From Micromussa lordhowensis (Eukaryota; Cnidaria; Anthozoa; Scleractinia; Lobophylliidae), in the NCBI GenBank assembly GCA_964020085.1, contig OZ026595.1:14145414-14209413 (forward strand): a stretch of 64,000 bases of DNA, given 5' to 3'. A program made the translations under genes and the position numbers. The notes below the pieces were generated by a model. It did not search any database. It worked only from the letters and a program-made list of their open reading frames with translations, and was not told where the DNA came from. Shown piece by piece: positions 11,525 through 25,940 of this stretch; position 1 is the stretch's first letter; every line of letters begins with the position of its first letter.

Positions 11525-14500
11525 TTGTTGGCGCAAAATAAACAAAACAGCTGTAATTCTTGGCGTAAAAGAAACAAAACAGCTGTAATTGTTGGCGTAA
11601 AATAAACAAAACAGCTGTAATTGTTGGTGTAAAATAAACAAAACAGCTGTAATTGTTGGCGCAAAATAAACAAAACAGCTGTAATTGTTGCCGTAAAATA
11701 AACAAAAGAGCTGTAATTGTTGGCGCGAAATAAACAAAACAGCTGTAATTGTTGGCGAGAAATAAACAAAACCGCTGTCACTGTTGGCGTAACATTGTTG
11801 GCGCAAAATAAACAAAACAGCTATAATTGTTGGCGCAAAATAAACAAAACAGCTGTAGTTGTTGGCGAGAAATAAACACAACGGCTGTAATTGTTGGCGT
11901 AAAATAAACAAAACAGCTGTAATTGTTGGCGAGAAATAAACAAAAGAGCTGTAATTCTTGGCGTAAAAGAAATAAAACAGCTGTAATTGTTGGCGTAAAA
12001 TAAACAAAACAGCTGTAATTGTTGGCGTAAAATAAACAAAACAGCTGTAATTGTTGGCGCAAAATAAACAAAACAGCTGTAATTGTTGCCGTAAAATAAA
12101 CAAAAGAGCTGTAATTGTTGGCGCGAAATAAACAAAACAGCTGTAATTGTTGGCGAGAAATAAACAAAACAGCTGTCACTGTTGGCGTAACATTGTTGGC
12201 CCAAAATAAACAAAACAGCTGTAATTGTTGGCGCAAAATAAACAAAACAGCTGTAATTGTTGCCGTAAAATAAACAAAAGAGCTGTAATTGTTGGCGCGA
12301 AATAAACAAAACAGCTGTAATTGTTGGCGAGAAATAAACAAAACTGCTGTCACTGTTGGCGTAACATTGTTGGCGCAAAATAAACAAAACAGCTATAATT
12401 GTTGGCGCAAAATAAACAAAACAGCTGTAGTTGTTGGCGAGAAATAAACACAACGGCTGTAATTGTTGGCGTAAAATAAACAAAACAGCTGTAATTGTTG
12501 GCGAGAAATAAACAAAAGAGCTGTAATTCTTGGCGTAAAAGAAATAAAACAGCTGTAATTGTTGGCGTAAAATAAACAAAACAGCTGTAATTGTTGGCGT
12601 AAAATAAACAAAACAGCTGTAATTGTTGGCGCAAAATAAACAAAACAGCTGTAATTGTTGCCGTAAAATAAACAAAAGAGCTGTAATTGTTGGCGCGAAA
12701 TAAACAAAACAGCTGTAATTGTTGGCGAGAAATAAACAAAACAGCTGTCACTGTTGGCGTAACATTGTTGGCCCAAAATAAACAAAACAGCTGTAATTGT
12801 TGGCGCAAAATAAACAAAACAGCTGTAATTGTTGGCGCGAAATAAACACAACAGCTGTAATTGTTGGCGTAAAATAAACAAAACAGCTGTCATTGTTGCC
12901 GAGAAATAAACAAAAGAGCTGTAATTGTTGGCGAGAAATAAACAAAACAGCTGTCATTGTTGGCGCAAAATAAACAAAACAGCTGTCATTGTTGGCGCGA
13001 AATAAACAAAACAGCTGTCATTGTTGGCGCAAAATAAACAAAACAGCTGTAATTGTTGGCGTAAAATAAACAAAACAGCTGTAATTGTTGGCGCAAAATA
13101 AACAAAACAGCTGTAATTGTTGGCGTAAAATAAACAAAACAGCTGTAATTGTTGGCGCGAAATAAACAAAACAGCTGTAATTGTTGGCGAGAACTAAACA
13201 AAACAGCTGTCATTGTTGGCGTAACATTGTTGGCGCAAAATAAACAAAAGAGCTGTAATTCTTGGCGTAAAAGAAACAAAACAGCTGTAATTGTTGGCGT
13301 AAAATAAACAAAACAGCTGTAGTTGTTGGCGTAAAATAAACAAAACAGCTGTAATTGTTGGCGCAAAATAAACAAAACAGCTGTAATTGTTGCCGTAAAA
13401 TAAACAAAAGAGCTGTAATTGTTGGCGCGAAATAAACAAAACAGCTGTAATTGTTGGCGAGAAATAGACAAAACAGCTGTCACTGTTGGCGTAACATTGT
13501 TGGCGCAAAATAAACATAACAGCTGTAATTGTTGGCGCAAAATAAACAAAACAGCTTTAATTGTTGGCGCGAAATAAACACAACAGCTGTAATTGTTGGC
13601 GTAAAATAAACATAACAGCTGTAATTTTTGGCGTAAAATAAACAAAACAGCTGTAATTGTTGGCGCAAAATAAACAAAACAGCTGTAATTGTTGGCGCAA
13701 AATAAACAAAACAGCTGTAATTGTTGGCGCGAAATAAACACAACAGCTGTAATTGTTGGCGTAAAATAAACAAAACAGCTGTAATTGTTGGCGTAAAATA
13801 AACAAAACAGCTGTAATTGTAAGCGAGAAATAAACAAAACAGCTGTCATTGTTGGCGTAACATTGTTGGCGCAAAATAAACAAAACAGCTGTAATTGTTG
13901 GCGAGAAATAAACAAAAGAGCTGTAATTGTTGGCGAGAAATAAACAAAACAGCTGTCATTGTTGGCGCAAAATAAACAAAACAGCTGTCATTGTTGGCGT
14001 GAAATAAACAAAACAGCTGTCATTGTTGGCGCAAAATAAACAAAACAGCTGTAATTGTTGGCGTAAAATAAACAAAACAGCTGTAATTGTTGGCGCAAAA
14101 TAAACAAAACAGCTGTAATTGTTGGCGTAAAATAAACAAAACAGCTGTAATTGTTGGCGCGAAATAAACACAACAGCTGTAATTGTTGGCGAGAACTAAA
14201 CAAAACAGCTGTCATTGTTGGCGTAACATTGTTGGCGCAAAATAAACAAAACAGCTGTAATTGTTGGCGTAAAATAAACAAAACAACTGTAATTGTTGGC
14301 GAGAAATAAACAAAACAGCTGTAATTGTTGGCGAGAAATAAACAAAACAGCTGTCAATGTTGGCGCAAAATAAACAAAACAGCTGTCATTGTTGGCGCGA
14401 AATAAACAAAACAGCTGTCATTCTTGGCGCAAAATAAACAAAACAGCTGTAATTGTTGGCGTAAAATAAACAAAACAGCTGTAATTGTTAACGCAAAATA

Positions 14501-15198
14501 AACAAAACAGCTCTAATTGTTGGCGTAAAATAAACAAAACAGCTGTAATTGTTGGCGCGAAATAAACACAACAGCTGTAATTGTTGGCGAGAACTAAACA
14601 AAACAGCTGTCATTGTTGGCGTAACATTGTTGGCGCAAAATAAACAAAACAGCTATCATTGTCGGCGCGAAATAAACAAAACAGCTGTAATTGTTGGCGT
14701 AAAATAAACAAAACAGCTGTAATTGTTGGCGTAAAATAAATAAAACAGCTGTAATTGTTGGCGCAAAATAAACAAAACAGCTGTAATTGTTTCCGTAAAA
14801 TAAACAAAAGAGCTGTAATTGTTGGCGCGAAATAAACAAAACAGCTGTAATTGTTGGCGAGAAATAAACAAAACAGCTGTCACTGTTGGCGTAACATTGT
14901 TGGCGCAAAATAAACAAAACAGCTGTAATTGTTGGCGCAAAATAAACAAAACAGCTGTAATTGTTGGCGTAAAATAAACAAAACAGCTGTCATTGTTGGC
15001 GCGAAATAAACACAACAGCTGTAATTGTTGGCGTAAAATAAACAAAACACCTGTAATTGTTGGCGTAAAATAAACAAAACAGCTGTAATTGTTGGCGTAA
15101 AATAAACAAAACAGCTGTAATTGTTGGTGTAAAATAAACAAAACAGCTGTAATTGTTGGCGCGAAATAAACACAACAGCTGTAATTGTTGGCGAGAAC
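11525..15198 (+). repeat. Higher-order unit copy 3, variant B
   Basis: It follows copy 2 at the 4,076-bp period until about 14,160, then switches to the type B tail seen in copy 0, including the GTTAAC monomer at 14,487. The segment 12,510-15,418 recurs at 16,184-19,092 with offset 3,674 bp. It carries a rare monomer reading TTGTAAGCGAG (GTAAGCG at 13,819), seen again only at 28,363. That shared rare variant is a strong marker of the larger duplication. Confidence 0.8.
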
Positions 15199-18100
15199 TA
15201 AACAAAACAGCTGTCATTGTTGGCGTAACATTGTTGGCGCAAAATAAACAAAAGAGCTGTAATTCTTGGCGTAAAAGAAATAAAACAGCTGTAATTGTTG
15301 GCGTAAAATAAACAAAACAGCTGTAATTGTTGGCGTAAAATAAACAAAACAGCTGTAATTGTTGGCGCAAAATAAACAAAACAGCTGTAATTGTTGCCGT
15401 AAAATAAACAAAAGAGCTGTAGTTGTTGGCGAGAAATAAACACAACGGCTGTAATTGTTGGCGTAAAATAAACAAAACAGCTGTAATTGTTGGCGAGAAA
15501 TAAACAAAAGAGCTGTAATTCTTGGCGTAAAAGAAATAAAACAGCTGTAATTGTTGGCGTAAAATAAACAAAACAGCTGTAATTGTTGGCGTAAAATAAA
15601 CAAAACAGCTGTAATTGTTGGCGCAAAATAAACAAAACAGCTGTAATTGTTGCCGTAAAATAAACAAAAGAGCTGTAATTGTTGGCGCGAAATAAACAAA
15701 ACAGCTGTCATTGTTGGCGTAACATTGTTGGCGCAAAATAAACAAAAGAGCTGTAATTCTTGGCGTAAAAGAAATAAAACAGCTGTAATTGTTGGCGTAA
15801 AATAAACAAAACAGCTGTAATTGTTGGCGTAAAATAAACAAAACAGCTGTAATTGTTGGCGCAAAATAAACAAAACAGCTGTAATTGTTGCCGTAAAATA
15901 AACAAAAGAGCTGTAATTGTTGGCGCGAAATAAACAAAACAGCTGTCATTGTTGGCGTAACATTGTTGGCCCAAAATAAACAAAACAGCTGTAATTGTTG
16001 GCGTAAAATAAACAAAACAGCTGTAATTGTTGGCGCGAAATAAACACAACAGCTGTAATTGTTGGCGTAAAATAAACAAAACAGCTGTAATTGTTGGCGC
16101 GAAATAAACACAACAGCTGTAATTGTTGGCGAGAACTAAACAAAACAGCTGTCATTGTTGGCGTAACATTGTTGGCGCAAAATAAACAAAAGAGCTGTAA
16201 TTCTTGGCGTAAAAGAAATAAAACAGCTGTAATTGTTGGCGTAAAATAAACAAAACAGCTGTAATTGTTGGCGTAAAATAAACAAAACAGCTGTAATTGT
16301 TGGCGCAAAATAAACAAAACAGCTGTAATTGTTGCCGTAAAATAAACAAAAGAGCTGTAATTGTTGGCGCGAAATAAACAAAACAGCTGTAATTGTTGGC
16401 GAGAAATAAACAAAACAGCTGTCACTGTTGGCGTAACATTGTTGGCCCAAAATAAACAAAACAGCTGTAATTGTTGGCGCAAAATAAACAAAACAGCTGT
16501 AATTGTTGGCGCGAAATAAACACAACAGCTGTAATTGTTGGCGTAAAATAAACAAAACAGCTGTCATTGTTGCCGAGAAATAAACAAAACAGCTGTAATT
16601 GTTGGCGAGAAATAAACAAAACAGCTGTCATTGTTGGCGCAAAATAAACAAAACAGCTGTCATTGTTGGCGCGAAATAAACAAAACAGCTGTCATTGTTG
16701 GCGCAAAATAAACAAAACAGCTGTAATTGTTGGCGTAAAATAAACAAAACAGCTGTAATTGTTGGCGCAAAATAAACAAAACAGCTGTAATTGTTGGCGT
16801 AAAATAAACAAAACAGCTGTAATTGTTGGCGCGAAATAAACAAAACAGCTGTAATTGTTGGCGAGAACTAAACAAAACAGCTGTCATTGTTGGCGTAACA
16901 TTGTTGGCGCAAAATAAACAAAAGAGCTGTAATTCTTGGCGTAAAAGAAACAAAACAGCTGTAATTGTTGGCGTAAAATAAACAAAACAGCTGTAGTTGT
17001 TGGCGTAAAATAAACAAAACAGCTGTAATTGTTGGCGCAAAATAAACAAAACAGCTGTAATTGTTGCCGTAAAATAAACAAAAGAGCTGTAATTGTTGGC
17101 GCGAAATAAACAAAACAGCTGTAATTGTTGGCGAGAAATAGACAAAACAGCTGTCACTGTTGGCGTAACATTGTTGGCGCAAAATAAACAAAACAGCTGT
17201 AATTGTTGGCGCAAAATAAACAAAACAGCTTTAATTGTTGGCGCGAAATAAACACAACAGCTGTAATTGTTGGCGTAAAATAAACATAACAGCTGTAATT
17301 TTTGGCGTAAAATAAACAAAACAGCTGTAATTGTTGGCGCAAAATAAACAAAACAGCTGTAATTGTTGGCGCAAAATAAACAAAACAGCTGTAATTGTTG
17401 GCGCGAAATAAACACAACAGCTGTAATTGTTGGCGTAAAATAAACAAAACAGCTGTAATTGTTGGCGTAAAATAAACAAAACAGCTGTAATTGTGGGCGA
17501 GAAATAAACAAAACAGCTGTCATTGTTGGCGTAACATTGTTGGCGCAAAATAAACAAAACAGCTGTAATTGTTGGCGAGAAATAAACAAAAGAGCTGTAA
17601 TTGTTGGCGAGAAATAAACAAAACAGCTGTCATTGTTGGCGCAAAATAAACAAAACAGCTGTCATTGTTGGCGTGAAATAAACAAAACAGCTGTCATTGT
17701 TGGCGCAAAATAAACAAAACAGCTGTAATTGTTGGCGTAAAATAAACAAAACAGCTGTAATTGTTGGCGCAAAATAAACAAAACAGCTGTAATTGTTGGC
17801 GTAAAATAAACAAAACAGCTGTAATTGTTGGCGCGAAATAAACACAACAGCTGTAATTGTTGGCGAGAACTAAACAAAACAGCTGTCATTGTTGGCGTAA
17901 CATTGTTGGCGCAAAATAAACAAAACAGCTGTAATTGTTGGCGTAAAATAAACAAAACAACTGTAATTGTTGGCGAGAAATAAACAAAACAGCTGTAATT
18001 GTTGGCGAGAAATAAACAAAACAGCTGTCATTGTTGGCGCAAAATAAACAAAACAGCTGTCATTGTTGGCGCGAAATAAACAAAACAGCTGTCATTCTTG

Positions 18101-20734
18101 GCGCAAAATAAACAAAACAGCTGTAATTGTTGGCGTAAAATAAACAAAACAGCTGTAATTGTTAACGCAAAATAAACAAAACAGCTGTAATTGTTGGCGT
18201 AAAATAAACAAAACAGCTGTAATTGTTGGCGCGAAATAAACACAACAGCTGTAATTGTTGGCGAGAACTAAACAAAACAGCTGTCATTGTTGGCGTAACA
18301 TTGTTGGCGCAAAATAAACAAAACAGCTATCATTGTCGGCGCGAAATAAACAAAACAGCTGTAATTGTTGGCGTAAAATAAACAAAACAGCTGTAATTGT
18401 TGGCGTAAAATAAATAAAACAGCTGTAATTGTTGGCGCAAAATAAACAAAACAGCTGTAATTGTTTCCGTAAAATAAACAAAAGAGCTGTAATTGTTGGC
18501 GCGAAATAAACAAAACAGCTGTAATTGTTGGCGAGAAATAAACAAAACAGCTGTCACTGTTGGCGTAACATTGTTGGCGCAAAATAAACAAAACAGCTGT
18601 AATTGTTGGCGCAAAATAAACAAAACAGCTGTAATTGTTGGCGTAAAATAAACAAAACAGCTGTCATTGTTGGCGCGAAATAAACACAACAGCTGTAATT
18701 GTTGGCGTAAAATAAACAAAACACCTGTAATTGTTGGCGTAAAATAAACAAAACAGCTGTAATTGTTGGCGTAAAATAAACAAAACAGCTGTAATTGTTG
18801 GCGTAAAATAAACAAAACAGCTGTAATTGTTGGCGCGAAATAAACACAACAGCTGTAATTGTTGGCGAGAACTAAACAAAACAGCTGTCATTGTTGGCGT
18901 AACATTGTTGGCGCAAAATAAACAAAAGAGCTGTAATTCTTGGCGTAAAAGAAATAAAACAGCTGTAATTGTTGGCGTAAAATAAACAAAACAGCTGTAA
19001 TTGTTGGCGTAAAATAAACAAAACAGCTGTAATTGTTGGCGCAAAATAAACAAAACAGCTGTAATTGTTGCCGTAAAATAAACAAAAGAGCTGTAATTGT
19101 TGGCGCGAAATAAACAAAACAGCTGTAATTGTTGGCGAGAAATAAACAAAACAGCTGTCACTGTTGGCGTAACATTGTTGGCCCAAAATAAACAAAACAG
19201 CTGTAATTGTTGGCGCAAAATAAACAAAACAGCTGTCATTGTTGGCGCGAAATGAACACAACAGCTGTAATTGTTGGCGTAAAATAAACAAAACAGCTGT
19301 CATTGTTGCCGAGAAATAAACAAAACAGCTGTAATTGTTGGCGAGAAATAAACAAAACAGCTGTCATTGTTGGCGCAAAATAAACAAAACAGCTGTCATT
19401 GTTGGCGCGAAATAAACAAAACAGCTGTCATTGTTGGCGCAAAATAAACAAAACAGCTGTAATTGTTGGCGTAAAATAAACAAAACAGCTGTAATTGTTG
19501 GCGCAAAATAAACAAAACAGCTGTAATTGTTGGCGTAAAATAAACAAAACAGCTGTAATTGTTGGCGCGAAATAAACAAAACAGCTGTAATTGTTGGCGA
19601 GAACTAAACAAAACAGCTGTCATTGTTGGCGTAACATTGTTGGCGCAAAATAAACAAAAGAGCTGTAATTCTTGGCGTAAAAGAAACAAAACAGCTGTAA
19701 TTGTTGGCGTAAAATAAACAAAACAGCTGTAGTTGTTGGCGTAAAATAAACAAAACAGCTGTAATTGTTGGCGCAAAATAAACAAAACAGCTGTAATTGT
19801 TGCCGTAAAATAAACAAAAGAGCTGTAATTGTTGGCGCGAAATAAACAAAACAGCTGTAATTGTTGGCGAAAAATAGACAAAACAGCTGTCACTGTTGGC
19901 GTAACATTGTTGGCGCAAAATAAACAAAACAGCTATAATTGTTGGCGCAAAATAAACAAAACAGCTGTAATTGTTGGCGCGAAATAAACACAACAGCTGT
20001 AATTGTTGGCGTAAAATAAACAAAACAGCTGTAATTTTTGGCGTAAAATAAACAAAACAGCTGTAATTGTTGGCGAGAAATAAACAAAACAGCTGTAATT
20101 GTTGGCGTAAAATAAACAAAACAGCTGTAATTGTTGGTGAGAAATAAACAAAACAGCTGTAATTGTTGGAGTAAAATAAACAAAACAGCTGTAATTGTTG
20201 GCGTAAAATAAACAAAACAGCTGTAATTGTTGGCGAGAAATAAACAAAACAGCTGTCATTGTTGGCGTAACATTGTTGGCGCAAAATAAACAAATCAGCT
20301 GTAATTGTTGGCGAGAAATAAACAAAACAGCTGTAATTGTTGGCGCGAAATAAACACAACAGCTGTAATTGTTGGCGTAAAATAAACAAAACAGCTGTAA
20401 TTGTTGCCGAGAAATAAACAAAACAGCTGTAATTGTTGGCGAGAAATAAACAAAACAGCTGTCATTGTTGGCGCAAAATAAACAAAACAGCTGTCATTGT
20501 TGGCGCGAAATAAACAAAACAGCTGTCATTGTTGGCGCAAAATAAACAAAACAGCTGTAATTGTTGGCGTAAAATAAACAAAACAGCTGTAGTTGTTGGC
20601 GCAAAATAAACAAAACAGCTGTAATTGTTGGCGTAAAATAAACAAAACAGCTGTAATTGTTGGCGCGAAATAAACACAACAGCTGTAATTGTTGGCGAGA
20701 ACTAAACAAAACAGCTGTCATTGTTGGCGTAACA
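15199..20734 (+). repeat. Composite unit: variant B then partial variant A
   Basis: The first part, to about 19,090, repeats the type B unit at offset 3,674 bp and carries the GTTAAC marker at 18,161. The second part, about 19,364-20,734, repeats type A sequence: 19,890-20,677 corresponds to 6,604-7,391 at offset 13,286. The region 15,400-16,150 contains short internal duplications of the string that has AATTCTTGGCG and AAAAGAAATAAAAC. It ends at a truncated unit equivalent to the one before 7,449. Confidence 0.7.
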
Positions 20735-22140
20735 TTGTTGGCGCAAAATAAACAAAACAGCTGTAATTCTTGGCGTAAAAGAAACAAAACAGCTGTAATT
20801 GTTGGCGTAAAATAAACAAAACAGCTGTAATTGTTGGTGTAAAATAAACAAAACAGCTGTCATTGTTGGCGCAAAATAAACAAAACAGCTGTAATTGTTG
20901 GCGCGAAATAAACAAAAGAGCTGTCATTGTTGGCGCGAAATAAACAAAACAGCTGTAATTGTTGGCGAGAAATAAACAAAACCGCTGTCACTGTTGGCGT
21001 AACATTGTTGGCGCAAAATAAACAAAACAGCTATAATTGTTGGCGCAAAATAAACAAAACAGCTGTAGTTGTTGGCGAGAAATAAACACAACGGCTGTAA
21101 TTGTTGGCGTAAAATAAACAAAACAGCTGTAATTGTTGGCGAGAAATAAACAAAAGAGCTGTAATTCTTGGCGTAAAAGAAATAAAACAGCTGTAATTGT
21201 TGGCGTAAAATAAACAAAACAGCTGTAATTGTTGGCGTAAAATAAACAAAACAGCTGTAATTGTTGGCGCAAAATAAACAAAACAGCTGTAATTGTTGCC
21301 GTAAAATAAACAAAAGAGCTGTAATTGTTGGCGCGAAATAAACAAAACAGCTGTAATTGTTGGCGAGAAATAAACAAAACAGCTGTCACTGTTGGCGTAA
21401 CATTGTTGGCCCAAAATAAACAAAACAGCTGTAATTGTTGGCGCAAAATAAACAAAACAGCTGTAATTGTTGCCGTAAAATAAACAAAAGAGCTGTAATT
21501 GTTGGCGCGAAATAAACAAAACAGCTGTAATTGTTGGCGAGAAATAAACAAAACCGCTGTCACTGTTGGCGTAACATTGTTGGCGCAAAATAAACAAAAC
21601 AGCTATAATTGTTGGCGCAAAATAAACAAAACAGCTGTAGTTGTTGGCGAGAAATAAACACAACGGCTGTAATTGTTGGCGTAAAATAAACAAAACAGCT
21701 GTAATTGTTGGCGAGAAATAAACAAAAGAGCTGTAATTCTTGGCGTAAAAGAAATAAAACAGCTGTAATTGTTGGCGTAAAATAAACAAAACAGCTGTAA
21801 TTGTTGGCGTAAAATAAACAAAACAGCTGTAATTGTTGGCGCAAAATAAACAAAACAGCTGTAATTGTTGCCGTAAAATAAACAAAAGAGCTGTAATTGT
21901 TGGCGCGAAATAAACAAAACAGCTGTAATTGTTGGCGAGAAATAAACAAAACAGCTGTCACTGTTGGCGTAACATTGTTGGCCCAAAATAAACAAAACAG
22001 CTGTAATTGTTGGCGCAAAATAAACAAAACAGCTGTAATTGTTGGCGCGAAATAAACACAACAGCTGTAATTGTTGGCGTAAAATAAACAAAACAGCTGT
22101 CATTGTTGCCGAGAAATAAACAAAACAGCTGTAATTGTTG

Positions 22141-22460
22141 GCGAGAAATAAACAAAACAGCTGTCATTGTTGGCGCAAAATAAACAAAACAGCTGTCATT
22201 GTTGGCGCGAAATAAACAAAACAGCTGTCATTGTTGGCGCAAAATAAACAAAACAGCTGTAATTGTTGGCGTAAAATAAACAAAACAGCTGTAATTGTTG
22301 GCGAGAAATAAACAAAACAGCTGTCATTGTTGGCGCAAAATAAACAAAACAGCTGTCATTGTTGGCGCGAAATAAACAAAACAGCTGTCATTGTTGGCGC
22401 AAAATAAACAAAACAGCTGTAATTGTTGGCGTAAAATAAACAAAACAGCTGTAATTGTTG
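22141..22460 (+). repeat. 160-bp (five-monomer) local tandem duplication
   Basis: The string of five monomers beginning GCGAGAAAT at 22,141 recurs at 22,301. Both show the order AG-linker, then CTGTCATT monomers with CA, CG and CA linkers, then a T-linker monomer. The equivalent place in the older copy near 8,860-9,000 has this set once. It accounts for the step from 13,286 to 13,446 bp in the large duplication. Confidence 0.85.
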
Positions 22461-24000
22461 GCGCAAAATAAACAAAACAGCTGTAATTGTTGGCGTAAAA
22501 TAAACAAAACAGCTGTAATTGTTGGCGCGAAATAAACAAAACAGCTGTAATTGTTGGCGAGAACTAAACAAAACAGCTGTCATTGTTGGCGTAACATTGT
22601 TGGCGCAAAATAAACAAAAGAGCTGTAATTCTTGGCGTAAAAGAAACAAAACAGCTGTAATTGTTGGCGTAAAATAAACAAAACAGCTGTAGTTGTTGGC
22701 GTAAAATAAACAAAACAGCTGTAATTGTTGGCGCAAAATAAACAAAACAGCTGTAATTGTTGCCGTAAAATAAACAAAAGAGCTGTAATTGTTGGCGCGA
22801 AATAAACAAAACAGCTGTAATTGTTGGCGAGAAATAGACAAAACAGCTGTCACTGTTGGCGTAACATTGTTGGCGCAAAATAAACAAAACAGCTGTAATT
22901 GTTGGCGCAAAATAAACAAAACAGCTTTAATTGTTGGCGCGAAATAAACACAACAGCTGTAATTGTTGGCGTAAAATAAACATAACAGCTGTAATTTTTG
23001 GCGTAAAATAAACAAAACAGCTGTAATTGTTGGCGCAAAATAAACAAAACAGCTGTAATTGTTGGCGCAAAATAAACAAAACAGCTGTAATTGTTGGCGC
23101 GAAATAAACACAACAGCTGTAATTGTTGGCGTAAAATAAACAAAACAGCTGTAATTGTTGGCGTAAAATAAACAAAACAGCTGTAATTGTGGGCGAGAAA
23201 TAAACAAAACAGCTGTCATTGTTGGCGTAACATTGTTGGCGCAAAATAAACAAAACAGCTGTAATTGTTGGCGAGAAATAAACAAAAGAGCTGTAATTGT
23301 TGGCGAGAAATAAACAAAACAGCTGTCATTGTTGGCGCAAAATAAACAAAACAGCTGTCATTGTTGGCGTGAAATAAACAAAACAGCTGTCATTGTTGGC
23401 GCAAAATAAACAAAACAGCTGTAATTGTTGGCGTAAAATAAACAAAACAGCTGTAATTGTTGGCGCAAAATAAACAAAACAGCTGTAATTGTTGGCGTAA
23501 AATAAACAAAACAGCTGTAATTGTTGGCGCAAAATAGACAAAACAGCTGTCATTGTTGGCGCGAAATGAACACAACAGCTGTAATTGTTGGCGTAAAATA
23601 AACAAAACAGCTGTCATTGTTGCCGAGAAATAAACAAAACAGCTGTAATTGTTGGCGAGAAATAAACAAAACAGCTGTCATTGTTGGCGCAAAATAAACA
23701 AAACAGCTGTCATTGTTGGCGCGAAATAAACAAAACAGCTGTCATTGTTGGCGCAAAATAAACAAAACAGCTGTAATTGTTGGCGTAAAATAAACAAAAC
23801 AGCTGTAATTGTTGGCGCAAAATAAACAAAACAGCTGTAATTGTTGGCGTAAAATAAACAAAACAGCTGTAATTGTTGGCGCGAAATAAACAAAACAGCT
23901 GTAATTCTTGGCGTAAAAGAAACAAAACAGCTGTAATTGTTGGCGTAAAATAAACAAAACAGCTGTAGTTGTTGGCGTAAAATAAACAAAACAGCTGTAA

Positions 24001-25940
24001 TTGTTGGCGCAAAATAAACAAAACAGCTGTAATTGTTGCCGTAAAATAAACAAAAGAGCTGTAATTGTTGGCGCGAAATAAACAAAACAGCTGTAATTGT
24101 TGGCGAAAAATAGACAAAACAGCTGTCACTGTTGGCGTAACATTGTTGGCGCAAAATAAACAAAACAGCTATAATTGTTGGCGCAAAATAAACAAAACAG
24201 CTGTAATTGTTGGCGCGAAATAAACACAACAGCTGTAATTGTTGGCGTAAAATAAACAAAACAGCTGTAATTTTTGGCGTAAAATAAACAAAACAGCTGT
24301 AATTGTTGGCGAGAAATAAACAAAACAGCTGTAATTGTTGGCGTAAAATAAACAAAACAGCTGTAATTGTTGGTGAGAAATAAACAAAACAGCTGTAATT
24401 GTTGGAGTAAAATAAACAAAACAGCTGTAATTGTTGGCGTAAAATAAACAAAACAGCTGTAATTGTTGGCGAGAAATAAACAAAACAGCTGTCATTGTTG
24501 GCGTAACATTGTTGGCGCAAAATAAACAAATCAGCTGTAATTGTTGGCGAGAAATAAACAAAACAGCTGTAATTGTTGGCGCGAAATAAACACAACAGCT
24601 GTAATTGTTGGCGTAAAATAAACAAAACAGCTGTAATTGTTGCCGAGAAATAAACAAAACAGCTGTAATTGTTGGCGAGAAATAAACAAAACAGCTGTCA
24701 TTGTTGGCGCAAAATAAACAAAACAGCTGTCATTGTTGGCGCGAAATAAACAAAACAGCTGTCATTGTTGGCGCAAAATAAACAAAACAGCTGTAATTGT
24801 TGGCGTAAAATAAACAAAACAGCTGTAGTTGTTGGGGCAAAATAAACAAAACAGCTGTAATTGTTGGCGTAAAATAAACAAAACAGCTGTAATTGTTGGC
24901 GCGAAATAAACACAACAGCTGTAATTGTTGGCGAGAACTAAACAAAACAGCTGTCATTGTTGGCATAACATTGTTGGCGCAAAATAAACAAAACAGCTGT
25001 AATTGTTGCCGTAAAATAAACAAAAGAGCTGTAATTGTTGGCGCGAAATAAACAAAACAGCTGTAATTGTTGGCGAAAAATAGACAAAACAGCTGTCACT
25101 GTTGGCGTAACATTGTTGGCGCAAAATAAACAAAACAGCTATAATTGTTGGCGCAAAATAAACAAAACAGCTGTAATTGTTGGCGCGAAATAAACACAAC
25201 AGCTGTAATTGTTGGCGTAAAATAAACAAAACAGCTGTAATTTTTGGCGTAAAATAAACAAAACAGCTGTAATTGTTGGCGAGAAATAAACAAAACAGCT
25301 GTAATTGTTGGCGTAAAATAAACAAAACAGCTGTAATTGTTGGTGAGAAATAAACAAAACAGCTGTAATTGTTGGAGTAAAATAAACAAAACAGCTGTAA
25401 TTGTTGGCGTAAAATAAACAAAACAGCTGTAATTGTTGGCGAGAAATAAACAAAACAGCTGTCATTGTTGGCGTAACATTGTTGGCGCAAAATAAACAAA
25501 TCAGCTGTAATTGTTGGCGAGAAATAAACAAAACAGCTGTAATTGTTGGCGCGAAATAAACACAACAGCTGTAATTGTTGGCGTAAAATAAACAAAACAG
25601 CTGTAATTGTTGCCGAGAAATAAACAAAACAGCTGTAATTGTTGGCGAGAAATAAACAAAACAGCTGTCATTGTTGGCGCAAAATAAACAAAACAGCTGT
25701 CATTGTTGGCGCGAAATAAACAAAACAGCTGTCATTGTTGGCGCAAAATAAACAAAACAGCTGTAATTGTTGGCGTAAAATAAACAAAACAGCTGTAGTT
25801 GTTGGGGCAAAATAAACAAAACAGCTGTAATTGTTGGCGTAAAATAAACAAAACAGCTGTAATTGTTGGCGCGAAATAAACACAACAGCTGTAATTGTTG
25901 GCGAGAACTAAACAAAACAGCTGTCATTGTTGGCATAACA
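24001..25940 (+). repeat. 970-bp direct duplication
   Basis: Bases 24,001-24,970 are repeated at 24,971-25,940. Both contain the same order of variants, including AAATAGAC (near 24,110 and 25,080), GTTGGTGAG (near 24,370 and 25,340), GTTGGAGTAAAAT and GTTGGGGCAAAAT (near 24,833 and 25,803). The period of 970 bp equals 29 full monomers plus three 14-bp units. No corresponding duplication is seen near 10.6-11.5 kb, so it postdates the large duplication. Confidence 0.88.
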
